64,000 bases of DNA from Volvox africanus (lineage: Eukaryota > Chlorophyta > Chlorophyceae > Chlamydomonadales > Volvocaceae): the NCBI GenBank assembly GCA_030268105.1, contig BSDZ01000079.1:2795501-2859500 (forward strand). Reading direction: 5' to 3'. A program made the position numbers and the translations under genes. Shown here one piece after another: positions 41,206-55,300 of the stretch; the stretch's first letter is position 1; the number at the start of each line of letters is the position of its first letter. The notes under the pieces are model-generated. The model searched no databases, was not told where the DNA came from, and saw only the letters and a list, made by a program, of their open reading frames with translations.

Positions 41206-44200
41206 ATGCAGCAAGAAGATGAGCAGTCGCTGCCACGCATCGTCAGCCAACGGGAGGGTCCCAGCGAGGATGGGACAGGAGGTGCTGGTCGGCGTCTCGC
41301 TGCACCGCTCCGTTGCAAGGTATGTCGCCGTCTTGCGTGACGTGGCGGCAACCGCGGAGCTCCAAGCTGGCCTGCCATAAGTTAGTGCTAGAATGCTTCT
41401 AAATGTCGTAACAAGATGTCTCTGTAAAATCATATTTTGCCATACCCGGTTGAACGAGTTCCACTTAACCTGAAATCGGCGGCGATAGGTAGGCAAGCCC
41501 ACGGCCTCCGGTCAACTGACGTAATGGCCCTTCGAACCCTTCCCCAGGTTGAGAACTGCGATGCAAATCTTGAAAGTGCACCAAAGACGCATCAGCGATT
41601 TAGGCTTTGCAACGACCACATCAAGGCACCCGTCATCTCAGTTGACGGTGTTGCGCAGCGTTTCTGCCAGCAATGCTCTCGGTTTCATCCACTTTCAGAA
41701 TTTGACGGGTTAAACAGGTAGGTTCGGCCAAGTTGATGCCATGGCGGGTAGGGACGTCTAGGGGAACGGGCGGTGTCGCCGCGCCAGCGGTCGCTTCGCT
41801 TACTCAAGCATCAAAACCGACCAACAGCGTATTACCGTTCGCCATCTTAGCTGGTGTTCCTGGAAGGATTTAAAAGATTTGCACGATTAATGGTGATGAT
41901 GATTGATTTAAAGCTTTGCACGTCTGACGTTTCCTGATGGCGTGCGACGCCACGCACGCCGTCGCGACCCACATCCAGCTGAGCGTCGTTAGGACCATAA
42001 TGTCCTCATAGCTTCGGCATCTTAAGTCAAAAAACGCTCTCCCATGATTTTATTATTATACAGGACTTGTCGTATGATGCTTGCTAAGAATCGGGCGCGC
42101 CAACGCAACCATGCACAGCGGCAGACTTCCCTGCAAGGCCCGGCCGTCCTCATGTCCGGCAGCGCGGGTGCGCACCTCCCCTGGGATGCGCTGAGCGACG
42201 TCCGGAACCTTGGTGGTATTGCGGGTGGATTTTCCGGAGCTGGGATGAGTCTCCCGATGACAGGCGGTGGCCTTGGTACGTGTGTTTTCCCAAGTGGTCC
42301 AGGTGGACGACATCCCGTGGACCTCGGATTGAGCATGTTTGGCAGCGGCTTGCACCGAAATTTCGTTGGGCTTAATGACGTGCAAGAGCAGCCGATGCAA
42401 GTGCAAGAGTCGTGTCTGGCTGCACCTGCTCGGCTGAATACCGGTGCGGGCGACACGAGTGCTCTGCATCCCCTGCATGCCCTGTTGCGGCAAGGCGGTT
42501 TTCAGACAGCTGCCAGAACACTTCAACTGCATCACGACCTGGATGCCGATCATGCAGCGCGGCAGAGCAGTAGCAGGGGTGCTGGCTGCGATGGCGATGG
42601 TGGTGGTGGTGATATGGCTGTCGAGAGCGCCGAACGGGATACCGACCGCAGTGGCAGGCAAAGAACTCGGAGGAGTAGGGCCAGCCGCCGAGATGGCTTT
42701 GTTGCTGGTGGTGGTGGGGGTGATGGCGACAACGACGATGAAGGTAGCGAGGGAAGCTCAAGTGGCAGTAGTGACGAGCTGGTCAAGGCGGCTGCAGCCA
42801 CTGGGGCGACCGTCAACCAGATACAACCGAGCGGTACTTCCGCTGAGGTGGCACAGCGGGAACTATTGGTCGGTCCTCCCAGCCGGAGGCAGAGCATGGA
42901 GCTCGACTTCACATCGGCTCTGGGCCCTGGGAAGGGTTTTACAAGGCCCAGCGGGTATGTTAGTGGTGCGCTAAGTCTGCAGCAAGGAGGTGCGTCGGCG
43001 GCGCCATCCATCACTTCAATTGCGATGCAAGCCACGGCCGCGACCCCCAGCTCTACTGCAGGCGCGGCGGTGAGGACCAGCAGGGCTGCAGCGGTAACAC
43101 TAACTGGCGCAGCAGCCACCGCTGGTTGGGATTCCGGCTTTGGCGATCGAGTGGTTAATCTCCCCCAAGGCGGAAGCTCTGAGGGTACCGGCATTCAGTT
43201 GGGATCTGGGGAGCCCCTGGCGCTGCTGCAGCCGAACGCTGGACCGAGGTTTTGGGTGGAGAGTGTTCCCGCTGCTGCAGCCGGCGAAGACGAGGGAGGG
43301 GCAATCCAAATGGTAAGGACGCGGCCATCAGCCTTGATAGGGATCGGCTCGGGCGACGTAGTTATGGCCGACAGCGATTCCATCCGGCCACGCAGCCGCA
43401 GCAGCACGGGGGCCGGGGTCGGGGCCCTTCCGCCTAGATTGCCCCTGATGGAGCCCGTCGGAAGCAGCGCTCCCGTCACGGGGCTATGGGGAAGCAACAG
43501 TGGAGGGCGCGGCGGAACCGGCGATGGCGGCGGCAGTGGCAGCGGCAGCGGCTCTAAGCGTCGCCGTCACAGGGCATCCGCAGGGGCAGCCGAAGCCGCA
43601 CAGACCCCACTAGTCAATCTCCAGGATCCAATCTCCACCAGCCCGTTCAAGGTGGACCGTAGCCATCTCAGATCGCCTCCCCACCTGAAACAATTGCAGC
43701 ACCAAAATTGGCAGCAGCAGCAGCTTTTGATGATGCAGCGGCAGGTGCAACAAATGCGACAGCAGCTGCTATTCCAGCAGGTCCTCGGGCCGGGCAACAG
43801 TTTCCCGCCCGCTGGGCACGCGGCCAGGCCTGATGTGGAACCAGCTCCGCACCAGTATGACGTTAATGACATCCGTACAGGCCTTATGGGTTTTGGCAGC
43901 GGTCTCGTCGCCGACGACGACGGCACCAGGGGGCAGTCCGGGGGCGGGCTACCACAGGCACATCTGCCGGGCGGAATTGCGGTCGGTGGTCCGGTATTGG
44001 GCTCTACTGCTGCTGCCGGCAATGACGGTGACGGCGGCGGCGGCGACGGCTCGGCTTCTGCAATCCCTCCCGTCGGCCCCTCAGCTGCCGCTGGTGTTGC
44101 CGCGGCGCCTCGTGGCCTCAGTGCGGCTGGCGACGCCAGCGGCAGCGTTGCGCCTGCACCAGGATTGGCAGGTTCCACCGCTGGTAAGACACGGAGCCCT

Positions 44201-46618
44201 GCGGTGGCTGCAAGGATTGTAGGCCCGATATCGCCAAAAAACCCAGAACGCGTATTGTCGCCACTCGTAGACGTGTTTGAGCAGGTAGATGCTGGCGTCG
44301 ACGTTGACATGCTGCTGATGGGGACGGATGAGGGCGTCGGTATGTCCGACAGTGGCGGCCTGGCTACCGTGCCTGGTGTTGGCCTGACCCTGGGCTTCGC
44401 GGAAGGCCTGGGCAGTAGTAGCGGCGGCGGGCTGGCGTGCAACGAGCTGGCTGCCCTGGCGGCAGAATGGTCGCAGGAAGTACCTGATTGCCCGAATGAA
44501 CCAACTCGGGCGGCACTGCCGTCGCAGCTTGACCTTCTGCCATCACATCTCATGCCGCATCAAGCGTTGCCCCTGTTATTACCACTCCCGGCGCAACGGC
44601 CTTCCTTCCCCGGTGCAGCAATGACTCGTGTGTCGATCCCACCCGCGTTCAACCGTGTGTCTGACGAGTCCAGCCTCATTGCCGCGGGCTCCGGAGTTTT
44701 ATCGTCGGGGCAATTTGCTGCTGAAGCGGCGGTAGAGGCGGCGGCAGCCATCATTTCGGGTGGCAACGGTGGCGGCGGCTGTGGTATGCAGCAGCCTTTC
44801 CTAGGTAGCCCGATGTGGTCTCCCGGGAAGCAGCGACAGCAGCAACCGCAATCGCAGTCTCAAAGACGGCTGCAGCCGCAATCAATCCTAGCCAGCAGCC
44901 TCGCCTCTCAGGCCAGTGGTGGTGCAGGTGAGGTCATGTCAAGGCCCTCGGACGCGCTCGCGGTCTCCCCCATGATCTTGTCTGCAGGCATGGGAGGCGG
45001 AGGGGGAGGCACGGGCGCACGAGATGGAGGAAGCTCAGGCACACTGGCAGGCGTCGCGGTGCCTTCAGGCGTGGTGGATGGCTTAGAAATATCGGGCAAC
45101 ACGAACATGCAGTTCCATCCACGTGATATGCAGCAGCAACAGCAGCTGATGATGCAACAGACACGGCAGCAGCAAGAACAACAGCAGCAGCGCACAGCGC
45201 CAGCCGCCTTCGTGTCAGGTTGTTACCCTCCAGGATTCGCCCAGGGGCCAGCGACTGCGGTGCGGCCGTCGGATTTGGCAGCTGGAAGCAGCACGCCGTC
45301 TATCTCAGCGTACGAGCAGCTACAGCAGCTGCAGAAACGCATACAGGAATTGCAGCAGCAACTGCAAATACAACAGCAGCAACTGCAACAACACCTGCAA
45401 AAACAGATACAGTTACAGCAGCAAGAGCAGGATCACAGGCAGCCTGTTTGGCACGCACAGCAGCAGTCAGCGTCGTTAGGGCAAGACACGGCATCCCCGG
45501 AGCCACCACTTTATCTGCCCCCGCAACAACAGCAGCAACGTCGGTGGCCTCTCATGCAGCTGGGCGCATCGGGGCCACCGGGAGAAACCTCAACCATGGT
45601 GGTTAGCTCCAACAGCAGGGAACCGGCTCCAGAACCGGCAGATCCAGATGGAGGACCCTTTCAGGGAGCCGCCATTACCTCGCACCGACAGCGTGCCTCC
45701 CTTCAGCTGCAACAGCCCCTCCTCATGCGAACCACAGGGATGGAGACAGCGGTAGCAGACGATCCCCTAGGAAAGCCGCTCCGATTATGCCAATTCACTG
45801 GCGGTGCCTTCAGCAGCGGCGGTGGCGGCAGCACAGCCGTCAACCAGGCAAGGGCACAGGGTGACGGCAACATCTCTCCAGGCGCCGGCAATAGCGTTCA
45901 GCTGACGGGGTGCGGCAGGGGCTCCGCCGGTTCGTTTTCCTGGGCACAGCTGCTGCCGCCGCCACCTTTGCAAAAGTTTGGGGCCGACACAGTCACATTC
46001 ATCCCCCCCCTGCGCGGCGGCAGTGGCGCTGCGGCAGTCTCCTCATCAACGGAGACGTCCGGCGGCGACCACCGCTCCGTCACCAACGCACATCAAGCCA
46101 TCAGCGGCGGTGTGTCGTCGGATAACAGCAGCCGGGGCAGCGCCCTTGCGGCTCGCGGAGGCCTGCAGCAGCAGCAGCAATGTGACGTGACAGACGCGGC
46201 TGCATGGGCGCTGCAGCAGCAATTGATGTTGCAGGTCTCGGAACCGCTTCAGATGGTGCAGACGCAAGGTTTACGACCGGCTACTGTACCACAGCCCACA
46301 ACGCAGGCGTTGCTGTCGGGTCCACTGGCCAGCAGCCCTGCGGTGGGGCTACTGCACGCTCCGGGCCTTGCCTTCCCTTCAATGGCAGCGCCGACCACAG
46401 CCGGTGACAATGGCGGTGGCACGGCTGCGGCAGCGCCCCCTGGCTCCATCTATGTGGGTCAGCTTGGGATGGTTCCGGAGCTTCTACTGGGTCCCGGGCG
46501 GGTTGTCTCTGCAGCCAGGGAAGGGGCCCCGCAGAGTGCTGTTCCTGTAAGAAGGTCCACGAGTACTCAAGATGCAGTCGGCAGTAAGACTGGCGATACG
46601 GACCGGGGCGGCATCTGA
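41206..46618 (+). CDS. SBP-box transcription factor, 1612 residues
   Basis: Nuclear DNA-binding regulator. SBP domains recognise GTAC cores; C. reinhardtii CRR1, which senses copper and hypoxia, is a member. Three exons: 41206-41319, 41548-41717 and 42064-46618 (TGA). ATG 41206 is fixed by a TAG two codons upstream. The SBP domain, residues 37-110, is split over all three exons and has all eight zinc ligands: C37, C42, C59, H62 and C78, C81, H85, C97. The core RFCQQCSRFHPLSEFD is intact. The basic nuclear-localisation part (RMMLAKNRARQRNHAQR) is less basic than in land plants. The remaining roughly 1500 residues form one exon: Gly/Ser/Ala-rich disordered sequence with several Gln-rich blocks (for example 43680-43790 and 45127-45540), suited to activation. 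No ankyrin repeats were seen, unlike CRR1, so it is probably a different member. No target genes can be inferred. Confidence 0.95.
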
Positions 46619-49364
46619 ATGGGTGGGTCCGGGCAGTGAGGGTACGTTTTGCCGGCTATCGGGCGGGTATCGGGATTACGCGGGCTCGCAACTAGAAAGT
46701 GATTCGGTAGGTGCCGGGCACTGCGGAGTAGTTGTAGGAGGGCCCAAAGTAGATCAGGCGGCTCAAGTATGAATTGGTATGTTGGTGTGCACACCGGGAC
46801 ATGGGGCTTGAGGCAGGGACGCCATTAGGAGATAAGCGGCAGCTGCGAGGATGATGTGAACGTCATGCCGGTGGCCGCCAATCGTACACGTTGCAGTAAT
46901 ACATATGAGTTACGGGACTTCATATCCATCGTTTTGCACGGGTGTTGTTAAAAGTAATAGCAAACTGCTTCTCTCTTCTTGTACGTACGTTGTCCGTTGT
47001 CCTGGCTAGGGGAAGCAATAGCATGGCTTGTGAGGAGGCATGCGCATCCTCCATAACGTCGGCACTTTCTTACTTATTTGCTGACGACAAAGACTCCAGC
47101 TCAGTCCGCAAACCGTTGTATAGGGGAAGACTTTAATTGACCCCCCAACACAGCCCCACGGATAAGACCCGGCTACTCCCGTCCATAGAGGGGTTTGCGG
47201 GTCACCGATGGAGATGCTGTGTGTTCCCGGATAGCAATGGCGACGGCTGTTGTGGCGGTGAATCGCTTCGTATCTGACACTTGATATCTAGCATTATACA
47301 TGTACTGTTCACATGTGGCGGCCCCAACAGAATAGACTTGAATAAAGCTGCGCGCCCTATACCAGGTGTCGTGCCTTTTGCAGCTGATCCTCGTCGTAAA
47401 TGGAAGATGATACACATGCGCATCTTAAAGGCGTTCAAATAGAGCATGGCCTGTAGATGTCACTTCATCTGGACCTGTCCACGCTGGAGGATTTTAAACG
47501 AAATCCCCAACGATATGGAGAGGATGCGAGGAGGCGTAACGGCACCGGGGCCGCAGCGGGCCGCAGGCGTTGCTAATGGAATTGTGAAAGGGAGGTAATT
47601 TCTTTTCTGCGTCCGTATTAATTAAGGAGTGTTTCAATGTGTTCTCGTTGAATGCGCCGACGCTACTATGTCAGTTCTCCTTGGTGCGCTATGGGTTGAG
47701 ACGACGATGTTCTTCGTATCTTCTTAGATGCACCACGCAGTCCCCCGCCCCGCTGATGGCAAGCGCTATGTTGTCCGCGCCATGTTTGGCCTCCCAAGTG
47801 CGCAGCCATGACGCAGCCAGCTAGCAGGACCCTGCCTAGGAAGTAATTATCGCACCTCACACCCTTGCGCAGTGTTGGTGCGGCTTGCACTTCGGGACGG
47901 GGTGCACTAATAGCTAAGTCTCTCTCCGCCAGGTGGGACGTGCTTCGAATGCTGTTCGAGGGAATGGGAGGTTCAATGGGGCTTGCCAAGTGCTACTGCC
48001 GTGTTCGTTAGCTTTTTCGCAACGCACATCCGTGGCTAGCTTGTCCTGTCTTATCTCTGACCCTGCTGCGCTGCCTCGCAATGTCGCTGTCTCTGCCGCC
48101 GTAACCATACCTCAATAAAGATGATGTTCCTAGCGCAAGGGAAACCCGTCGGCTCGTGATGGTTCGCGAGCAGTTGGGGGCCTTGAAGTGGGCGGTGAAG
48201 TGGTGGGAGGGGGGTTGAGTGAGTGTGAGCAGCAGAGGGAGATATATACACATTTATCCATTTAACCTATCAGGTGGTTGGATAGTAATGGTATTGGTAA
48301 GTAACGGCAACTAGGCGCTGCCACCTCCATCGGTGTGCACGATGCGCTTTGCTGATGCTTCACACGTTGATTGGCATACCATATTGGTGCATGCGCGCCG
48401 TGGCGTGCGCGGGGAAGATACAGGTCATCTGGAAGTGGGTAGGAGTTGTTGGATGCAACAATGCCGCGGATCTGGTTCCAGTAGGCATTGTGCCCATACT
48501 TGTGTTCACTCGGCATCTGCTCTTTACCTTTGATGACTTTTTGCACACATCCACAATGGATGAATGTTGGATATATTTCTACATGCTTGCATAGCAAGAA
48601 CGCATAAGGCACTGTATGCGGAATATCCACCGCCTGGGCAACCCGCATCGCTCGCGATGAAAATAGTTGCTATATTTTGCGACCATTCTTCGTAAGCATT
48701 CGGGTTAAACAGTTGGATGGCATAGTGAATATATGTGTTGGCGCCATTTTATTACTAATCCACGTCATTCTCGCCTGCAATATTCACTTTGGAAAAATCA
48801 TTCAGACTATTTTCATCCCCCAAGAAATGTTGTCACTAGAATCGAGTCTAGTATCCTACCTCCATACTACTTTACCTACAAAAGAGTGACAGGAACAACG
48901 CATACTTCACCAGTCGCTCCCTGCACTTCACCTATACGAAATTTACACAATTTGCTCGATATCTCGGTAGTCGGCAATCATCAATGAAAACAAATGCGTC
49001 CAGTATGAATACAACCTGTCGATACATGAGAATTGCATTTGTCCCATATCGATGTGGATCCGATGCGTCACAGCCACCCACACAACTTCGCTTTATCCAC
49101 ATATCATTCGGCGTTCACCATATCCCCATATCCCACATAAAGGACATTTGTTATCCACGCGAACAGGAACCTCGCGATGCACCTGCTCAAGAACAATGCA
49201 TACATAGGCTAGCTCCACATGACATGACGACGTTCCTTGACTGCTCTCACTTTTTACGGTTGCTCGCCCGCTTAAGTTGTAAGAAGCGGCACGATATGGC
49301 ATCTGCATGAGCAACAAACATGCGGGTTTAAGATGTGTGCATGTTTTGGGGGGCAAGGATGAAA
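46619..49364. other. Intergenic DNA between two convergent genes
   Basis: This 2.7-kb stretch lies between the ends of the SBP gene (plus) and the HEATR5-like gene (minus), so it should contain both 3' UTRs. A TTACA at 48943-48947 (TGTAA on the minus strand) is a candidate poly(A) signal for the HEATR5-like gene. No conserved ORF was recognised. Confidence 0.5.
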
Positions 49365-52300
49365 CTACTTGGTCGGCAGGGGCAATGCGAATGTGGTCTT
49401 CAATTGGATAGTCGGCCTGGTGCGTCCTGAGCTGGCTCCCAGACCCATTGGCCCGGCTTGCGGCTGGGCCACAGGCGCCGACGCTACACCCCCCGCCGTC
49501 GCCACTGCTACGCCAGCGCCAGCCGCCACCGCCGTGCTGCCGTTAGGCGTCGCAATCGCTGTAGCAGTTGTGGTGGCCGCCGCAGAGGCGGCAGCCTCCC
49601 GAAGCGCGCTCTGAAGTCGCAGCTTGGCTGCTGCAGGCTGTGCAGCAAGTTGCGTCTTAAAAGCTGTGCCAGATGCAGTGGTGGGCAGGCTGGTGATCAG
49701 CTTAACAGCCATATCCCGAAGCGTAGGTGTAGCAGCTGCGGGTCCCGCCGCTGGCGCCGCCACTTCAACCAAGAGCGGCACCAGGACCTGATGATATTTG
49801 TGAAGGTGCAAGCGGACATAGTGTGAATGCGTGGGGGAGAGGATTGGAAGAAAGGGAGGCAGGACGAAACAGCAGGTGCAACATGACGACATAAGCAAGC
49901 ATTTAGCAGCTGTATGGCCAAGAGTGGCCAGAAGGGGTTGGAACCACGCTGTGGAGGCGAAGCGCTCTGCCCGCCATCCGCAGGCAGCATTGTCTATACA
50001 TGTTCGCTGGAAAGGAACCACAAATGCGTCCAGAAAACAGTTTCCGACAAATGCGGCGTCCAGCGCATACAAACATGAGCGTATTTTCTCCAGCTTGAAT
50101 ATCTGGGCGAATTTTAATCCTCACCTGCATCACCCCATCCAGTGCCACGGCGCCTTGAGGACTCGCAAGCGTAGCCGCCAGCACCAACAGCTTTAAGCAT
50201 TCCGCTACCAGCGACTGGTCGACGCCTGCAGGAAAGCAGTACGCACGGCGCCGGGGCCGAATAGACATAGCCAAGGTCATGCACGGCCGTGTCCTGTGCC
50301 GACTTTCAGGACTCAGCGACAGCGGAAGAAAACATCACTGTCCGCGAAGATGACTTCATTGTAGAAAAGGGGAGGGTAGGAGGACCGTTCGAAAAGCTGC
50401 CTTTCACGGTCTGCAACGCTGCCGTCCTACGTCCTACTATTTCCTGAGTGCCTGCCTCATCCTGTCAAAAATTATTTGTATGAAGGCCGCTTCCGTAGCC
50501 CCAGCCTGTCCTGGAAACCCACACATGCTAGCCGCTGAACGCCGCCTGTCACGAAGCATTGACAGTGTTTCTACGTGATGCAAGTTGACAAGCCTTTCCA
50601 AACCCACTTCGCTAACACATGCGAAACGTTTGTCGAAGTTCACGCGCGCATGATTGCAGCGATGTTGCCAGCTCTCTCGCATTGTCTCACACCTGTGAGC
50701 GGCTTCGTTCTCGCCAGAAGTAAAGCCACTCGCTCCATCGCAAGTGGTATTAAAAAGCACACCAGCGTCCGCACCCAGCGGCCCCGCGGGGACCCGGCGT
50801 CCTCACCCGCTGCCTCCTGTGCGGCAGTGCGCGCCGCGTCCAGCACCGACAGTGCTGCTGCCGGTGGCACCGCTGCCTGGAAGGCACCCATCAACACTGC
50901 CAGTACGCACTCACGAACTGAGGCTTGGTCGAGACGACAAACATTTGATGGCATTAAGGCTGCGTGCGCGGTCCCCAGACTGGCAGGCTGAGGTGCGGCA
51001 AAAGCTGCACCCGCCTTGTTTGAGGTCCCCAAGCGACTGCTGGAGCCACTGCCTGTAGACAGAGAGCTACGTGCTCCTCGCTGCTGCGGCTGCTGATGCA
51101 GGGCTCCAAAGCCGCTACTGCCACCGTTGCTGCCGCTGCTGCTGCTGCCCACACGGCCAAGTGTAGGGAGGGGTCCTCCTTTCGACGGTGAGGGAATTGG
51201 CGTGGTGCCAGGACTGCTCCCAGGTTGCAAGCCCCCCAAAGGCTCCGCCCCTTCTAATCCCGATGTACAGGTCACTAAGGTGGATACCAGCGCCGCAAGG
51301 CGACCCTGCAGCCTCACTGCGACCGCTTCATTATCCTCGTTTAGCCCGGCCGTAGTAAGTACTGCAGCGGCATCATTACTATCAACGCCGCCGTCGGGCC
51401 GACGCAGCAATTGCAGAGCCCTTAGGTGCAGCTCTGTGGCGTCGGCTAATGCCGCAACAACTGCACCAGCTAAGACAGCTGGTGAGGGGCTGTCCCCAGC
51501 ACCAGCAGCGCCGGCAGGAGCGGGTACCGTGGTCCGGGTACAATTTGTGGCCGGCCTGGCCTCGGGCCGCGCCAGGAGCGCAGCCGTTGTGGTATCTAGG
51601 TAGCGCTGCGCTGCCGCCACAAAGGATGTCCCCGGGGCAGACGTGAGGATCAGCCGCAGCGGCAGCTCAAGCAACGACCCGACGTGAGGCACCAGGGAGC
51701 TCCAGGAAGCCCTGGGAGCACAAATTTGCAGGGTCATGAGTTAGGATGTCAATGTGAAGTGCGTTGTGCGGGATAGTTCGCAACGCTTCCAACTGGACCT
51801 GTGAGAGGGTAATAGTAAATAGGATGTGGCCAACAAGTAGACGTACTACACAAAAGCCTTGACAGCTTCGCCCACCCAAGCAAGCTGGTGGCTTCCCTCA
51901 CTCACCTTCGGATCAACTGCTGTGCCGCTGCCAGCACCTGCACCATACATTGGGTCAGCCCTGACGATGCCTCCCGCGCCAGCGATGAAATCGGTACACA
52001 ACCCAGAAGGCCATCAAATGGGATTGTTGTTGTGCTGCTGCCATCTCCACTACGTGCGTTGCCGATGCGATCTCCTCGCCCGATACTGGGACCGCCCATG
52101 TATGGCGGTCGCAAGCAGCTTACGGCCGCATGAGAATCGGCCGTGCCGCACCCGGTGCTCGAAGCTGTACGAGATACGAAATCAGATAGCGGGGCAAGTG
52201 CCAGTTGCTGTGGACCATACGAATACGGCGCGCATGCTGACGCGAGTAGCAGGATAGTTTCAACGGCCGCAGATATCACTGTTTCCGTGCCGTACCCGGA

Positions 52301-55300
52301 AATGCTGGCGCACCTGTCCCCTGCTGAACTCTGCAGCCGTCCAGAGGTGCTGCCCAATACGGTCCTGGCTGCTTGGGCAATCCAACCCTCACGCTCCCCA
52401 GGCCCGTCGCCAGTGGCTAAGCCTGGGCGAGGCTGTGGGTCTGCTGCTGCATCGTCACGACCGCTAACATCATCATCCTCAGTACTAGCAAGGCTGCTGT
52501 TATCGTCTCCTACGCTGTTCCTTAAAGACAGGATGTGCTCCGGCGCCGCAGCACAGACTTCCCGCACCAGGGAGCTACACAGCAGCGCCAGACCAGCCAG
52601 CAATGTGCCCAGGCTGGGTGGCACGACCTCCTCCAACAACGCCCGGTGGAGGGGCATGAATGCGTGGAAGGCCGCCGCGCCTAGGTACTGGAGTAAGTCA
52701 TGCAGCATTGCTGGAGGTACGAGCGGCTCCCCTGCCGCCATCGGAGCAATCGCAGCAGCGGCAGCGACAGCGGCATGCCCATTGATCTTTACGGCGCCTT
52801 GTCCATTCACCACCGGCGATGCAACCACAAGGGCAGTAAGATAGTCTGGAGAAAGGAAACGCTGTAGCGCTCTCAATACACCTGCAAGCCGTGTCGCCGC
52901 GTCCCGCAGCTGAGGGAACGCCGCCGACGTCGCCTCCATCGATATTGCATCAATAGGCGGCAGGCTGGAGGCGCCGCCGGCTTGGCTTGAAGCTGATGCG
53001 ACAGTCGCCACTGCGCCTCGCGTGGCTTCGTGTACGGCGTGCGCAAGGCGCGCGGCAGCGTCCGACAGGAGCATCAGCCCAACCTCCAGCAACCGCTGGA
53101 ACTGCGCCCGCGCTGCCGGGTCCGCTAATAGCTCTGCCGGTGGCAGCAGCCGGCCCGCCAGCGCCGCCAGCACTGCTGGGCATGCGGCCGCATACACTGG
53201 GCGCAGCACCTCAGCGACAACGGGTGTAAGCCCAAAGCCAGGATTTGTGCGGCTACCAACCGGGGACTCCTCTTTTTGCAATTCCGTGCTAGCATCCTCG
53301 TCCTTCGCCATGCTTACACCATCACCTTCCGTGATCGCAATTGCGGTTTTTGGGGCGGCTGTTTCTGGCTCCCACGGTGCGCTCCCGTCCAGTAACTGGC
53401 TCCGGTACGCCGCCAGCACAGCTGCGGGCTGCGAGCAGAGCACCACATGGTCCTGCAGGATCATCGCCCACAGCGCCTGCAGCCGCGCCGCATGAGGCTC
53501 CTGCGCCATGGTCACAATGCCCGCGCAGAGAGCGTCGCCCCGGGCGGCGGCGGCTGCCGCGATGGAGGAGCACTGCGCATGTGCGCGCAATAGCTCCACG
53601 CGTGCACGCGCCCCCACCCACTCCGCATATGACTCGTAACGCAGCGTGCGCCATGCAGAGAGCGGTGATGACAGGAGCTCCATCAACCGCCGCATCACCA
53701 CCGCGTCGCCTGGTGACGGAAGTTTGGGCGGGATAGGTATCAGAAGGCAGATAGCAGAAGCGAGGCTCATGGAGGAGTCCGCGACAGAGGGATGTGTTTT
53801 TCCTCAACTTCCAGACTGCGCATCCCGCATGAAAGCCTTACAGGAACCTTATTGAAGCTTAAGAACACCATGTTCGGCATCCGGGCTCGAAAGGAGGACA
53901 AGACGTCAAGCAGTATAGCATAATGGACAGCCGCACAATTACCCGCTGCAAGGCCGCTCTCCAGGAAGCATGTCGCCAAGACGCCGCCAGCAATCTGCAG
54001 CAGCGGGTGCTGCACCGTATCAATCGAATTCTGCGCACCGAGCCCTGCAGCGCCGCCGGATGAATGGTTGGAAAACCCTGGCAGGCCCCCTCCTGCCGCC
54101 TGCCGGGCTCCAAGGGAGCTGCGCAGCGCTGAAACCACCTGCGCCTGATATTGTTCCATCAAGCGTGCACCTGCAGCGCAGCGCCATACATACGGCGTGA
54201 TCACGAGGTATACACGTGCGGCGACACGCCTCTACCAGCATGGTTATAAACGTATCACATATCCGGGAAGCCCTGGACAGAGTGAAACAAACCATCGCGC
54301 ATTACTGCATCAGAGTTAGATGGGCTGTTCCTGGAGCGAGTGAGTGCAAGCCGACACAACTAGCTGCCGATCACCACTGGGCAAATGCAGAAGCCACGCG
54401 GTCACACAGCTATACCATGAACCGCAGAAGAGAGGCCTCATGGTGTCGGGCACATCCGGCACGCTCCATGTTCCACTTGGCTCAATTTAAACAGAAATGC
54501 GACGGCCTAATAGCTTCCCCGTAGTGGCCCGGGCCGCAAATCTCTACCATGCCGTCTGGCATTGCCACGCACCCGGCAGCAAGGGGTCTGGCACGTCACC
54601 AAACAACTTCACAAGCAAGGTAAGCATGCGGACGCCGTGGGGTCTCAGGGACTCCAACGGGCAAGTCGCCAGCTTGAAGCCCAAATCGACCAGCACCTGG
54701 CGCCGGAAGGACGGATCGAGTGCTCAAGCCAGACATGCGCTGATCGGGGTCGTCCTCGATAGGAAAAAGGGCGAAGGTAATATGGCAACGAAACGATGCA
54801 ACAAAACAGATTTCAGGCTCCGTACGGTGATAAAATATCACCGAGCAGATGACGGTCCGGGATTCGAAAGGGTCAAATATGGCTACAAGACAGGCGCAAG
54901 CTGAACATTTACCGATTACGCTGAGGACACGTGTACCTGGAGTTTGGCAATAAGCAGGTCTCTCCGCCCGCCCTGGCCGCTCGCACCGCCCACGGAGGCA
55001 GTCCGGTTGGCCACCTGCCATTCCAGCACGGACGAATCACGATGCCGCTCGTCGGATGTCACACATACGCGAACGAGCCGCAGTAGGCAATCAGCTGCGA
55101 AGAGCCGTGTCATGGGAAAAGAGTATTGAGCAGTAGGACAGTGGGAGGTCAATGGAAGCTGCAACCACGCGAACATCAGTAGAAGCAAGGTCCATCGTAA
55201 TGGCATGCATGCACGTGCATCCTAAGTAGCACTGCCCTTAACCCACTGACGGCACACAGTCTGCATGCATTTGATCACACTCCGCGAGCAGCCGGGAAGG

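Noticed and set aside
42022..46267. Many minus-strand ORFs opposite the SBP gene
   Set aside because: They are antisense shadows of a GC-rich, low-complexity coding exon and have no family motifs of their own.
46942..47136. YLFADD resembling a reverse-transcriptase active site
   Set aside because: It is an isolated 64-residue ORF with no other RT motifs, integrase or repeats around it. A four-letter match is expected by chance.
55094..55129. Longer HEATR5 exon starting upstream with MTRLFAADC
   Set aside because: No AG acceptor fits directly upstream, and splicing from the previous exon already supplies TRHFA. The extra copy is better explained by duplication, though alternative splice use cannot be excluded.
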